A stretch of 64,000 nt of DNA from Celoporthe dispersa (taxonomy: Eukaryota > Ascomycota > Sordariomycetes > Diaporthales > Cryphonectriaceae). The DNA is taken from contig WAID01000009.1 in NCBI GenBank assembly GCA_016584495.1, forward strand, positions 4,154,001-4,218,000, given 5' to 3'. The notes beneath the pieces were generated by a model. It had not been told where the DNA came from. It saw only the letters and a program-made list of their open reading frames with translations, and made no database searches. Position 1 is the stretch's first letter, and the number at the start of each line of letters is the position of its first letter. Below are positions 1 to 12,593 of the stretch, in pieces. Position numbers and translations under genes: made by a program.

Positions 1-2480
1 TCTGCACCGCCGTCAACACCTGTGCGTGATCTCCTCATGAGCGGTGGGAAGAAACCCACACAAACCCCAAGCTTCTTGTCATGTTCTGACCTGTGTTGTG
101 TGTGTTGTGGTGTGTTTTTATAGTCTTCAACCCCCGCCAGCCCGGCATCTCCATCCCCGGGTCCGTCGTCCAGCTCCTCCTGGTGCCCATGGGCCGCAGC
201 ATGGCCCTCCTCCTCCCCGACTGGGGCTTCCGGGTCCGCGGCACGCGCTACAGCCTCAACCCGGGGCCCTGGACCTCCAAGGAGCAGCTCTTCGCCACCA
301 TCATCTTCAACGGCGCCTCGACCATCGGCAACTTCACCGGCCTGCTGGTGATGCGCCTCCCGGCCTTCTTCGACCAGCACTGGGTCAGCTTCGGCTTCGC
401 CATCGTGCTCGCCCTGGCCAACCAGATCTTCGGCCTCGGCATGGCCGGCATCCTGCGCCGCCTCACCGTCTACCCCGTCGAGGCCATCTGGCCCTCGGCC
501 CTGCCCACCATCGCCCTGAACCGCACCCTCATCAACTACGAGAACAAGCGCGAGACCGTCAACGGCTGGACCATATCGCGCTACATGTGCTTCCTGGCCG
601 CCACCGCCGTCTTCATCGTCTACTACTGGCTCCCCAACGAGCTGTTCGAGGCCCTGCGCCTGTTCAACTGGATGACCTGGATCTCGCCCGGCAACCTGAA
701 CCTGGCCGTCGTGACCGGCTCCTACGGCGGCATGGGCTTCAACCCCGTCTCCAGCTTCGACCCGAACCTGTCTGGCTCGAGTACCATGAACTCGCCCTTT
801 TTGCGTCAGTCCTTTTTTTTTTTTTTTTAATGATGATGATTACTGCCGTGTCGTATATTTCTTCAACAAGGAAAAGGTGCTGACGGCTCTGCCTGTCGTA
901 TAGACAGCTTCAGCAATATGTCATGCGTGTCATTAGCGGTATAGTCATTCTCATCATGTACTATACAAACGTGTCCTGGTATGTAATGACTTTTTCTCCT
1001 CCTTCTCTCTCATCCCAGTCCCCTGGCTAAAAAAGAAAACTAACAAAAAAAAACCCAAAAACACAGGGGTGCCTATATGCCCATCAACTCCAACGATGCC
1101 TTCGACAACACCATGACGGCCTACAACGTCAGCAAGGTCCTCAACGGCGACAGCGGGGTGGACATCGACAGCTACAAGGCCTACGGACCCCCCTACTACT
1201 CCATCGCCAACCTCTTCGTGACGGGCGGCAACTTTGTGTACTACACCTTCTCCCTCGTGTACGTCTTCATCAAGTACTGGCGGCCCCTCAAGAAGGCCTT
1301 TGTCGGCATGGTGGTCAACACGATCCGGCGCCGCTCCATCTACACCGGCTTCACCGACGGCCACACGCGCATGATGCGCCGCTACCCCGAGGTGCCCGAG
1401 TGGTGGTACGGCATCGTCTTCGCCTTCGGCTTCGCCATCTCCATCGTCGCCTGCGTCGCCTGGCCCACGCAGACCCCCCTGGTGGAGCATCCTCGGGGTC
1501 ACCGCCATCGGCGCCCTGCTCACCATCCCCTGGGTCATCATCGAGAGCATCGCCTCCACGGGCATCTCGCTCAACGTCATCTGGCAGGTCCTGCCCGGCA
1601 TCTGGTTCCCCGGCCAGCCCATGCCGCAGCTCGTCATCCTCATGCTGGGCGGCGCCTTTGAGCAGATGGCCGGCGGCTTCACCACCGACCTCAAGTACGC
1701 CCACTACGCCAAGCTGCCCCCGCGCGCCGTCTTCCGCGGCCACGTCACGGCCTGCTTCGTCAACTGCTTCATCTACTGCGCCATCCTCGAGGTCATGCTC
1801 GTCTACTACAACTCGGACAACACCCTCTGCCAGTGGGACAACAAGGAGCACATGGTCTGCACCTACGCCCAGTCCGTCTACGCCTCCACCATCCTCTTCG
1901 GCGCCTTCGGTACCAACAACATGTTCCGCCTGTACCCCATCCTCCCCTGGTGCTTCCTCATCGGCGCCGCCGTCGGCCTCGCCTGGGTCCTCGCCGAGAA
2001 GCTCCTCCCCGCCTGCGCGAGCGCATCCGCTCCTCCATGGCCAGCGAGGACCGCTTTGCCGCCTTTGACCGCCGCCTCTGGCAACCCGCCGCCAGCGTGC
2101 TCGCCTGCCTGCACCCGGCCATCGCCCTGTCCGGCGCCCTCAACTGGGCCGGCAACACCAACCTCACCTACGCCACCCTGGGCATCTACCTCGCCTGGGT
2201 CTTCCAGTTCTACCTCAAGCGCCGCTACACCGCCTGGTGGGGCAAGTATGCCTACATGGTCTTTGCCGGCCTCAACGTCGGCGTGGCCATCTCCGGCCTC
2301 ATCGTCACTCTCGTCTTCAGCTTTGGTGCCGGCAAGAACGCGAGCCTGACCTGGTGGGGGAACTCTGTGCTCACCCAGGGCCTGGACTACCAGCTGTACA
2401 ATAACAATGCCTCTCTCAAGGCACTGCCGGCCTCGGGCCACTTCGGCCTGGAGCCTGACCAATATCCGCTGGACTGGTAG
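1..2480 (+). CDS. OPT-family oligopeptide transporter, 5' end outside the window
   Basis: Proton-coupled oligopeptide transporter of the OPT superfamily, plasma membrane; the visible C-terminal ~729 residues carry many hydrophobic helices. Family features seen: FFNPRQPGISI, GPWTSKEQ, YPVEAIWPSALP and, after the introns, AYMPINSNDAFDNT, with the C-terminus ending PDQYPLDW. Exons read as <1..21, 124..804, 904..978 and 1067..2480; introns have GTGCGT, GTCAGT and GTATGT donors and TAG/CAG acceptors, with branch sites CTGAC and CTAAC in the last two. Three single-base breaks interrupt the frame: a T run at 798-802 one base short, a C run at 1474-1479 one base long, and a C run at 2007-2010 one base short. 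Allowing for them, every exon phase fits and the protein is continuous, so I read one transporter rather than several fragments. It converges with the ataxin-2 gene. Substrate cannot be told from sequence. Confidence 0.9.
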
Positions 2481-2503
2481 CTGGGGGGAGCGGTCATGTT
2501 GTG

Positions 2504-2529
2504 GTTGTTGTTGTTGTTGTTGTTGTTGT
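2504..2529. repeat. TTG trinucleotide microsatellite
   Basis: About eight tandem TTG units directly downstream of the transporter stop codon, followed by GGC and GGA repeats; probably in the 3' UTR. Confidence 0.8.
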
Positions 2530-4484
2530 GGCGGCGGCGGCGGCGCTGGAGGGACTGTGGGAGGAGGAGGAGGACGACGACGACGAGGAGGAGGAGCTTC
2601 TATGGTTCCAGCACGGCACATAGTGTAATGCCAGGCTATAGGATCAATCAGCGAACATCAGTGCATCTTTGAGAAGGCTCATGCCTGCCCTGTGACTTGG
2701 GAAAGTTTAGCTGCCCGGACAGGTGTGTGTCGCCGTAGCCTCCGACAAGAAGCTTCCCAGCGTCCGGATCCACACAGCCTCTCTCCTCTGAGGGACTTGG
2801 GTCGTCGCCTGCCGTGGCTGGCCTGTAGGCCTCACTCAGGCTCGGATCGTCTGGGTCAGAGAGCCAGGAGGGAGCAGTCGCGGAAGAGCAGTCTGGACCG
2901 GGTGTTTGTGTCTGTTCGGAGCACCAACAAATGTCGTCATGTCGGACATGTAAAGAAAGGAAGAGCCAGTCAGACCGATCTGGGCATGCGCCTTCCGGGT
3001 TCTGTCCTGTGGTCTTGCCTGGTGGCTGTGCACTCTGGACATTTGGGGAGGAGCAGCTTGGCCCGGGTGCTCCTGCCTGTGTGTTTCCGGGCTGGCGGAA
3101 GGGGCAGATGAACATCTCGAACCCTGCTCTCCTTGTGCTTGCTCTCCTCCTCTTTTTTTTTCTTCTCTTTCCTTCTCTTCCTCTTTTCCTTCTCTTCTTT
3201 TTCGTTCTCTTCCCCTCCATTTCCATCTATGCCCATCAAACCTCACACAGCCTCAACACACAATCTGAGCACCTCTTGAAATCTGGGCGCAACACTATGG
3301 GTTCCCTACCACAAGATCGACCCGCTGCGACGTAAACGGGAAGGGCGGCGTCGGCCTCAGTAGGCGCTGCTGGTATGTGTGCTGGTCATCATCGGTGATG
3401 AAACAGGGTAGCCCTGGTGCCCCTCAAGTAGAATAGACTTGACACGGCGCTGTGCTAAACAGGACTCGGTCCACCACCGTCCTGAGAACCAGACAAAGGA
3501 CTTGTACAAGAGGTCGCATATTCACGTGACAACATCACAAAGGAAGACATGTGACAGCGCAGGGGCTGCAGGGCTTTGAAACAAGGTGGTCTCTTCTTGT
3601 TTTAGCGAGAGCCTGTCTCTTCAGGCGGAGGGAGCTATTACTACGTACCGCTTCTTGGTTCTGGCTGGCTGGAAAGATTAAAGGTAGTCTATATCATCTT
3701 GAGCTAGACAGATTTATCATTCCAGTCCCGCTTTCTCTTCTACCACGGCAACGGCTACCTGAGTGCGTCGGACCGCCGCGCCCAGGCCATAGCTAACCGG
3801 TCATCACCCGAGGAGCCCCTCACGTTGCGCCGCGCCAGAGGCGACGAGGCAGACCACCTGTCGATCGCCTGCAGACAGAAAAAGGTCCTGCAGCTGCAGC
3901 AATCACGCCCGTCGCCCGTCACAGTCAACCTGGAAAACTCTCGACTGCCCCCCAAAACACTCCTCTCCTCCGGTCCAGCAAAAAAAAAAAGTCACTACTT
4001 TACTGAGAGTATCCTGTAATCGTTCTATTCCCTCCCTCTCTTGCTTCGGGCCACCGGGGAGAAGGGGGGGGGGGGGAGAGACCGGGATCTCTAGTAGAGA
4101 CCATCCTCCTTCTCCTCCCTCCCGCCTTGGCCATGCTTGCTCGTTCGTACTAGTCCCTGGCGGGTAAAATGTGAACGAGCCTTGTTGGCCCCGGAGTACC
4201 TGCTGCAGAGAGACGAAGCCCTCTCCCTCCCTCTTCGTCCAGGCGCGGTCTGGCGCTTCGCTCCCCGTCCCCGGCATGTAGCTCGCCTGGAGGAGACCAC
4301 TCAAGAGCCGTCTGGCCCGTAGCTCCCCCCTCCCCCCTCTCGGGCTGTGACAGCTCAGGAAGGAGTATCGTCCGAGGCGTGCGATGCTGGGTTTTAGAAG
4401 AAAAAGAAAAAAAGATGTCGAAACCGCTAATGATTTCTCATCACCTGCTCTGCCTGGCTGTGACCAGATCCAAATGTAGTGCGT

Positions 4485-4486
<2 letters not shown>

Positions 4487-4566
<80 letters not shown>
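4487..4566. repeat. (GT)40 dinucleotide microsatellite
   Basis: Forty uninterrupted GT units, then imperfect GTAT and GTGT units to about 4580. It is the longest simple repeat in the window and lies about 180 bp beyond the stop codon of the ataxin-2 homologue. Likely to be length-polymorphic. Confidence 0.95.
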
Positions 4567-4574
<8 letters not shown>

Positions 4575-4763
4575 GTGTGTCTGTCAGAAGAGGTAGATGA
4601 TCGACTGAGCAATACTCGCTGCTGCCTGGCGCTGATGTCAGACTTCTATGATGTTTGGTGATCTGTGTCCGCACATGACGGATACCAGGACCCGGAGGAT
4701 TATTGACAGGCTGGTTAGAGGTTTCGTAGAGCGGTGTGGCGGCGGGTCCAAAGGATCTCTTCC

Positions 4764-5989
4764 TCACTTGGCCTCCTCCGGGGCGTCGGGCGCTCGGGCC
4801 TGGGGACCACCGTGGGTGGGCGACGGTCCGGGGGGAGGCGGGCCAGAGAAGTTCTTCCCGCCGTAGTTGTTACCTCGGTGCTGGGGTCCGTGCTGGTGCG
4901 CCTGCTGGGGGCTCGAGCCGAGCTGCTGCGGTCCGGGGTTGCCGTGTGCTCTCATGTTGCCCACTTTCTCGGCGAGCGCCCGTTAGTACTGACGTCCCGA
5001 GGAGCTGTATCGCCGGTTGTTCAACTTACTCTGGCCTGGCTGCTGGGGCGCGAACACGGGCGGCTGCTGGTACTGGGGCATGGCGCCGGGGCTCATCCCG
5101 TACATGTGCTGGCCCTGCTGGGACCCCTGGTGCGCCATCATCGGAGCAGCTGGCCGTCCGGGGCTGGGGTATCCGTTGGCGCCCTGCATGGCCTGGGGGG
5201 GTACGGGACCGGGAGGCACAAAGCCGGGGTGGGCGCCCGGGTACGCCATGGGCATCTGGGGGTGCCCTGCATCATGGGCGAGGGCGCCGTCATGTAGCCT
5301 GGCCCCATCATCATCGGCGGGCCCATCTGTCCGTGCTGCTGTGGCATGTACTGCGGGTTCTGTGCGAAGCTGCGCATCTGCGGGCCGCCCATCGGCGGGG
5401 CGCCGGGGCCCATGAAGCCAGGCATGACAGGCTGCGAGTACGGCATGTGCGAGGGCGAGTTCATCATGTTGGGGTAGGCCATCGGGACCTGGCCTGGCCG
5501 CGGGGACGCGTACGACTGTGCCGAGTTCGAGTGCATCATCCTGGTGCCGTCCTCCCCGTTGTTATAGGGCACGTGAGGACCGTGGGCGGGTGGCCGCCGT
5601 GCATCTGCATGGGCGGCATGTGTGGCGACTGCCGGGGTCCCGCGTTCTGTGCCCCCTGCTGTAGGTGGAAGGGGAGCTGGTGCTGGTGTGGTATCTGGGG
5701 CACCACGGGGGCCGGGTTGGGCGTGGCCATCGCGGCGGCGTACGGCGGCCGGTCGAAGAGCTGCTTGTAACTGATCTTATCCTTACTGTCCTCTTCCCGG
5801 AGCGACTTCCACGTCGGCAGCGTGTCGAACGCCGGCCGCAGGCCCCCGTTCTCCTCCCAGGCGCGGTTGTTCATCTGCGGCGCCTTGATCGACTGGACGT
5901 GGCTGAGGATGAAGCACTTCTTGATGTCGATCGGCTTGATCTTGCGGCGGACGACCACGGTCGGGACGGGCGCGGCGGCGCCCTGCTGA

Positions 5990-6023
<34 letters not shown>

Positions 6024-7364
6024 CAGCAACATTGTTCATGGCCGAGCGGGGGCTCGAGGCGGCGCTGGGCCCTGCGGGGATGAAGGGCTGCGCGTTGGGC
6101 CGGAACTCCTGCGTGTTGGGGTTCAGCCTGGGACCTGGGACCATGTGGCCTGGCGGGACGCCGGCGTGGCGGGGCGGGTAGGCCGGGCCCATGTTGTTGG
6201 CTGGTCCGGTGGGAGGCATGCGCGCGTCTGGCGCCATGCGGTGGGGCTGCTGCATCATCCTCTGCTGCTCGCCGTTGCGCAGGTGCTGTGCCAGGTGGCC
6301 GCCCTGCTGGCTGTGGCGCGGTAGGTTCTGGCCCTGTCCGCCGCGGTCGCCGCGGTACTGCTGCTGCTGCTGCTGGTGGTACGAGCCCGGGGCGTAGGAC
6401 TGACGGTTTCCAGGGTGGCGGCTGGCACCCCCAGGGCCGCCGGCGGCACTCGCGTGCTGTGGCGCGGCACCCTGGCGGGACGTGCCACGGCTCTCGGTGG
6501 CCGAGGTGGGCGTCTCGGCACCGGACGACGCAGGCACGTGCTCCGACGACTTGGACTGCGGCGCAGCCGGCTTGGTGGTGGTGGTGGTGGTGGCGGTGGC
6601 GGCGGTGGCGGCGGCGGCAGGGCCTTGTTGGGTCTTCACGTCGACCTTCTTGGCCTCGTCCTTGGCACGCTGTACCTCCTCGGCGTTCTTGCGAGCCTTG
6701 TCCTGGATCTCCTGCTGCTTCTTGGGGTCCTTGGCGATGATGCCGATCAGGTCGTTGGGGACGGGCGTGCCCAGCTTGAACTTGGCCGCGAACGCCTTGA
6801 GCTCGTCCAGCTTCTTGCTCTTGGCGGCCTTCTCCTTGCCCTTCTGGATCTGGCGCTGCGTGTCGCCAAATGACTTGAACGCCGCGAGGACCTCCTTCTC
6901 TATCGGCTGGTTCTCCTTGGTGGCAGTCGCGCCATTTCGGGCGGCGGTGAGGGACGACCGCAGGGCCGTGGTCGGCTTGTCGGCCAGCTTGAGGTCGGTC
7001 TGGGCGGCCTTCGCTGCGCCCTCTGCGGGCTTCGCCTCCTCCTTGTTTGTGGGCGAGACGGGCTTGGTGGTCTCTGGCGACTTCTGGGGCTGGGCGCCCT
7101 TGTTGCTGTTGTTCGAGCCCGCGACGGGGCTCTTGGTGTTGTCGTCCTGCCTGGACGCCGCCTGCCTGCTGCTGGGGCCGGCTCGCAGCTGTGATGAGAT
7201 GATGGCCGGGTCAACGGGGGCGCCCTTGACGGTGGCGGACCCGGTCGGCGCTCGTCGTGCCGGCGGCGTGTACTTGTTCGTGGTGCTCTGGCTGCCGAGA
7301 GGCGGGAAGTCTGCGCGCTTGACACCGCTGTACCTGTTGCGAGGGGTTAGCGAGGAGACGAGCG

Positions 7365-7399
<35 letters not shown>

Positions 7400-8397
7400 A
7401 CTGCTGGTAGTAGTAGTAGCACTGCTGCTGGCCGCCCATGGGCAGGACTTACTTGTCCTCTTCGTCGGCACCATCGTCGGCCTGTGCGACGTGGTCCATC
7501 ATGCGCTCCTCGGCGGCATGCGCCGAGGTCGCGTTGCTGCCCTCGATCCTGCGAGCCAGCCGGTCGGCACGCGCGACCGCCTCCCTGTAGTCAGGACGGC
7601 TGCGGTCGAGGGGGGTGGTGTAGAGGTTCTCATCGTAGTCGGACTGGACGCCAAACTTCTTCTCGTTGACAGCAAACTGGTCCCAGGGCTTGTTGCTGTC
7701 CGCGGAGTCCTCCAGGCCGCCGTCGACAAGTCCGTTGCCGGCGGAGTCGCCGGCGTCCCATCGCTGGAGCTCGCGCCTGTCGCCGAGACGGCCGCCCGAG
7801 ATGCTGCTGTCGGTCTGGAAGCCGGACCTGTTGCCTTGTGGGTCGTCAGCGCTTGACTTGTTGCTGCGAGGGCGCTGGCGGGCCGCCATACCGTTGTGCG
7901 ACGACTTGTGCATGTTGTTGCCGTTCCGCGGGTAAGGCATCGCGGACTGCCGTTTGCCGAAGCCGTTCATCGCCTCAGCGGAGCCAGCCTTCTTCTGCTG
8001 GACCATTCTGGGACGGCAGCTGGTCGGTTCGGGGGAGCTGTTGGCATAAATGTCCTCGAATTCGGCTCCGTCGTTGACGGTGAGCTGGCCGCGCTGACCC
8101 TGGGGGAGCAAGCAGATTCTAGTGAGCTTCTCTTCTGTCCCGGGGCGAGGTGGAGGGAGGGCACGGGTACGGGCGGTTTCAAGTGTGTAGGGCAGGAATT
8201 GAAAAGGGGGCAGAGAGAATGTGCGTTGAGGTCATGGTGGAATTTCAGACGAGGTGTGACAGCACAGCTCGAAGCATGTGTGGGACCCCGGGTGGGTCGG
8301 GTCCGCGCCAGGCGCAGAGGCCAGCGCGCGACGGTAGGTAGTAGCATGTAGTAGTGGTGCTCTGGCGCGAGGGGCTAGGCGTAGGTAGTGTCGAGCA

Positions 8398-8429
<32 letters not shown>

Positions 8430-9019
8430 CTCACTTACCTCCTTGACGCGGTTGAAGAAACTGTTCCGAGCAGGCTCGGTCGCAGCAGGGCCGTCGTATT
8501 CTTGCGCTCTGGGAGAATTCGACCGGCCGGTGGTGCTGAGGTTGTCGGGAGTCCAGGCCCTGTGCTGAGGAGCGGGAGGCTGTCTTGAGGGTCGGGTCAG
8601 TATGACTGATTGCTGGGCACAGTCACAGGCGGCTTCTCCTGTGGAGTGGCCCGGCAGCAAGGACGACGAGCCCAGCACGGACGTCCTCCCGGCAACGCCG
8701 ATGTACGATTGAGGGCTGAAGGGGTTGCAGAGGAGCAGCAGGCCTTGATGGTTGGAGCAAGGCTGCAATTGGTCAGGGGAGGCTGCCGAGAAAGGCTCAA
8801 AGGAAAATAAGAGGGTTGGGAGAAGGAAAAAGAAGGGTGGGGGAGGCACAATGGCAGTGGCAGTGTAGGGCAGATTGTCTGGTGTCCTTCTTACCTGGTG
8901 CTTGGGCTGGAGGTCTTGCTGAGGCTGCTGCCGCACAAGGGCTTGACAGCAGGCTGGACAGTCGACAGGCTGTTGAGGACTGGGTTGCTCAAGGTTGTCG
9001 TGGGTCCCTCTTGGTCCAT
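4764..9019 (-). CDS. pbp1: Ataxin-2 / Pab1-binding protein 1 homologue
   Basis: RNA-binding stress-granule and poly(A)-tail factor (ataxin-2 family). Exons on the minus strand: 9019..8895, 8583..8439, 8099..7453, 7333..5030 and 4963..4764, about 1140 aa. An LSM-like segment (QLTVNDGAEFEDIYAN, residues ~93-127) is followed by a clear LsmAD domain (KPWDQFAVNEKKFGVQSDYD..., ~225-285). A PAM2 motif, LNPNTQEFRP, sits near residue 707 and would bind the MLLE domain of poly(A)-binding protein. The remainder is Pro/Gln/Met-rich, with polyGln from a TTG array (5991-6023), and ends APDAPEEAK. Two single-base losses break the frame: at 5584-5586, and within 5258-5267 where either a G or a C run could be short. 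Introns have GTAAGT or GTAAGA donors; the last has a TACTAAC branch site. Start chosen at the first in-frame ATG; a further upstream exon cannot be excluded. Identity is sure, the N-terminus less so. Confidence 0.87.
5991..6023. repeat. Coding TTG/CAA repeat (polyglutamine)
   Basis: Eleven tandem TTG units on the plus strand, read as CAA on the minus strand, encode a polyglutamine run in the Pbp1 homologue, next to a further Gln/His stretch. Confidence 0.9.
7367..7399. repeat. GAC trinucleotide array inside an intron
   Basis: About eleven GAC units lie within the 7334-7452 intron of the ataxin-2 homologue, between the donor and the GCTAAC branch site. It is spliced out and so is not a coding repeat. 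Confidence 0.85.
8398..8423. repeat. TG dinucleotide array inside an intron
   Basis: Thirteen TG units followed by GC alternation, just inside the donor of the 339-nt intron 8100-8438 of the ataxin-2 homologue. This is potential Z-DNA-type alternating purine/pyrimidine sequence. Confidence 0.85.
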
Positions 9020-11728
9020 CAATGATCCAGCGCCCTCTCCTTTGTAGTGGTCGCAACAAGAAGCTGGACCCTGTCGCGACAACTAGCAGGCTAAGCTGTA
9101 TCGAGGAACGTTGGACGGGCGGAAGAGCGGCGGAATTGGTGTGGTGTGAGTGGGCAGATGGGCAGGTTACGAGTGGTTCAGGGGGCCCTGCGTATGTTAC
9201 TGCACAGAGACAGTCTTGCTTCTGGGTCTCTGTGCGAGATACAAGAAGCCTGCAATTGAAAAAAAAAAAGAAGAGCAGGAAGGAAGAAAAAAAAAAGAAA
9301 AAGAAAAAAAAGGAGGAGGCAGAGGCTCCCAGGTTGCCTGCGCCTTAACGCGATGCGATACTGGCTGACGGGGCCGGAAAAGAAAAAAAAAGATCACGGA
9401 CCCTGGATGACGAACGTTGTTTGCGAGTCAGATCTGGTGCGAAGACCAACGACAAGTTCGGATCCAGGCCAGAAAGGTAGTGCGCGTACCTCTGACGATA
9501 ACCTCCTCAGATGCGACTCAGAACTTCAGGTGCCCAGAGCAGGGCGCAATGCAGTGCTGATGCGAACAGAGGTCCGGAGGCTCTGGCCAACAGAGATGTC
9601 TGCGGACAGGCACAACAACAGCTTCCTTCCCCCCTGTGGGTCTTTATTTGTATCTCTCCTGGATGCTTATTACTGCAAGTGCTGCAACAACCTTACTGAC
9701 ATGAAAAAGCCGGTGCGTACGGTCGTAACGGTCGTGAGTCCAAAGTAAGGACAGGTTGAGAATTTGGGAGGGGGGGGGGAGAAGTGAGGCCGGGTCGAGG
9801 ACGAGACAAACGGCGGGCTCGAGGTGTGCTCGCTCGCTTCGCGGCGGAAAAGGTTGGAGGTTGGTTGGGCTCGCCCGAGGACGAGGGTCTGGCGGGGAAG
9901 CTTTTTGTGCACCTCTAGCGTCGACCAGAGATGCAACACCTTGGTCGTGGGTCGTGGGAGGGGAGAAAAAAAACAGATTGTCGAGATGGGTGTACAACCG
10001 ACGTTGTTCGCAGACTGCAGCGGTAACAGCTGGGAAGGTAGGGGGTGGTCGGAGGAGACCAGGAGACCTGGAGACCTGGTCGTGGTGGTTGCGAGAAGAG
10101 ACAGAGCGACCCAGACGGGGAGGCAGAAACAATCGATCGTGGAGGGCGGGGGGGATAACAAAACCAGAAGAGAAGAAGAGAGAAATAGAAACCTGGAACG
10201 GTCAACACTCCAACTGGTGCCTCCTCAATGCTTGTCTGTCTCCTCTCCAGAAAAAAAGGGGGGGAGAACAGAGTGGGAGGAGGAAAGAGGGATAGAGGAT
10301 TGGGTGACGGGGTGAGGGAAAGAGAGAAAGGTGTCTCTAGCTATTCCTCGTAGAACCCAGGTCTGGTTGGTGGTGTGTGGCGGTGGGAGGAGGGCGGTGG
10401 TGTTTGAGAGATGGAAAGGAAACAAATCACCACCTTGCTACCTGGGGGTCGGCAGGTGTCCACCAAGGTCAAGGTTGGGCTCTAGGCTGTATGGCACCTG
10501 GGCGGGAGGTCCAGGCGGGTGGCAGGATGGCCCAGGGAAACGGGGCAGGGGCAGGGACAGCACCCACCAGGGCCGCCCCCGTGGCAGGAACCAATCAGAG
10601 ATGAATTCACAAGCTGGGGAAGAAAGGGCTAAGCCTGGTAGGGGAAGGTGCCCCTGGGCAGTTAGGTGGGGCAGTTCTAGGCCATGGCTGTCAAGCTGTT
10701 TGCATTTGTTGTCGGCGGTGATATCATGCATGATGGTATATGTTTTTCTATTTGATATTTTTTTTGTCTTCTTCTTCTTTCTTTTCTCTTTGTGTATATG
10801 CGTCTTAGCGGTGGTGGTGGTGGTGGTGGTCGTATTCACTATTTCATACTTAATTTCTCCTTGAAAGAAAAAGAAAATAGATGGAAAGTAGGGAAGTAAC
10901 CCCTCATCAACCCCACTCCAGATTGAAAGGGCCTGTGAAGGAGCTCTGGGAATGGCTCGCTCCTGTGTGCTGAGACCTCTCCAGGCTGAACAGCGCTCTG
11001 AGCTGATAAAAGCTTATATACAAGATAAAACAGCATGGATGATGCCCATGGTGCATGTATCTGAGGCTGCAGTTCACTAATTGATGGTGTTGACATCTCT
11101 CTGCAAGGATCAGAATGTGAAGAGGCATACAAGCATCTCTCGAGGCCCAGGTTCGACACGTTTACAGACAAAGGGAAGAAGCTATGGGCTCTTTTCTTTC
11201 TTTCTTTCAGGTAGACACAGGATCAGCAGCCAGACACTTCGATACTCCAACTGTGGCAGGTTGAACGGGTCTCCATTCATCGGACGACCACGGCAGCCAT
11301 CAGACCCCTCGTGTTTCCCATACTTACAACCAACCCGAACCTCCATCATTACCACAGAAAATGGGAGGTGCCGATCCGGAAACTGCTGCCAGCTCCGACA
11401 TCCGACCAGAGACTGCAAAAGATGGTCTGCAAATCGCCCTTTCGAATTCTCGGGGCTCCCAGACAAGCCGCCTATGTACTATGAATGCACTCTTCATCTC
11501 GTGAGGACTGTGCCGGGACCAGCTCCGAAACCCCTTCGTATGGCGGTGCTGAGGACACCGGCAGCCGGGCAGCTACTCTCAGGAGGACTGTCGTTTCTTT
11601 ATACCTATAAATACATATATAACGTAGACTATAGTAGCTGACAGAACAAGCCACTGCACAGAACCTGTCCGCCTTGCTGACCAGGACCACAGAAAAAAAA
11701 AACAAGAGACACACACGAGAATCCTGTT
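9020..11728. other. Long upstream region of the ataxin-2 homologue
   Basis: About 2.7 kb without a supportable gene. From about 9250 to 10330 the plus strand is strongly purine-rich, with several A/G tracts, so the ataxin-2 sense strand is C/T-rich there, as expected of a long pyrimidine-rich promoter or leader. Near 10760-10830 are T-rich and GGT-repeat tracts. A TATAAATA element at about 11607 has no gene downstream on its strand. Small open frames (for example a 47-codon one near 11360) have no recognisable features. Confidence 0.5.
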
Positions 11729-12561
11729 CTACTGCGGATGCCTCGCCATGTAATATCCATACCCAGCCGCAAGAACCCCCACCAGAGGCTTCAACAGCAC
11801 CGGCGCGTGGAACTGGGCGTGCGCCTTGGTCATCTTGGGCAGCACAGCCCTGGGCGAGTCCTCGGTGAAGAACCAGGCCTGGCGCAGCTTGTCCGTCAGC
11901 TCGGCGTACGAGGCTGCACGGACAAAGACCTCGGCCTCGTAGGCGGCGACGCCGCGGTCCAGCCCGCGGCACCCTCGGGCCCGACCGCCGCAGCGACCGC
12001 CCTCGACAGCCTCAGCGCGTCCTCCATGCCGACGTTGACGCCCTCGCCCGCAAACGGCGTCATCAGGTGCGCCGCGTCGCCGACGAGGGTGAACCCGGCC
12101 CTGTGCGGCCAGCTGAAGCCCACAGGGAGCATCATCAGGCTCCTGGGCGACGTGTACACGGAGCACCCGGCCACGGCCTCCCCTGACCAGCGGGTGCCAG
12201 TCCTCCAGCCTCGCCAGCAGCGCCGCCTTGGTCTGCTCCAGGTCCGCCGCGTCGAACCCGCACCGTGTCTCGTCGGACAGCCAGCCCTCGTCCTCGGCGC
12301 GGTAGCACATTGTGATGTAGAGGGTCCCGTCGCCCAGCTGCTGCAGTGACACCCTCTGCCCGTCGCTGTGCGCAAACACGCTGCCGCGGTTGACCATCTT
12401 GTACACCTCGGGCGCCGACCTCTCCGCGTCGTACAGCCGCAGCTCGTGCGCCGCGATCCCTGAGAAGTACGGCCTCGTGCTGCTCAGCGCCCCGCTCCTG
12501 ACCTTGCTCCACCCGCCCTCCGCGCCGACGATCAGGTCGAACCCAGACACCGTCTCCGTCC

Positions 12562-12593
<32 letters not shown>

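Larger units (their letters stand above)
2481..4763. other. Convergent spacer between OPT transporter and ataxin-2 homologue
   Basis: No gene is supported here. It should hold both 3' UTRs. It contains a TTG-repeat tract just after the transporter stop (2504-2529), a CT-rich stretch around 3140-3225, a G run near 4067-4076 and a long GT dinucleotide array (4487-4566). The open frames in this interval are low-complexity or repeat-driven. Confidence 0.6.

Noticed and set aside
1..2480. Reading the OPT region as a pseudogene
   Set aside because: Breaks are only run-length changes, splice sites and family residues are intact, and the same pattern affects unrelated housekeeping genes in the window.
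4379..4661. Open frames of Cys/Val or Thr/His repeats over the GT array
   Set aside because: They are direct translations of the (GT)40 microsatellite in different frames, with no unique sequence.
11145..11165. GGTTCGACAC resembling a tRNA B box
   Set aside because: No A box or cloverleaf around it.
11081..11641. 186-codon plus-strand open frame near 11.1-11.6 kb
   Set aside because: No ordered-protein features, no splice structure, and it lies between two minus-strand genes without a supporting promoter context.
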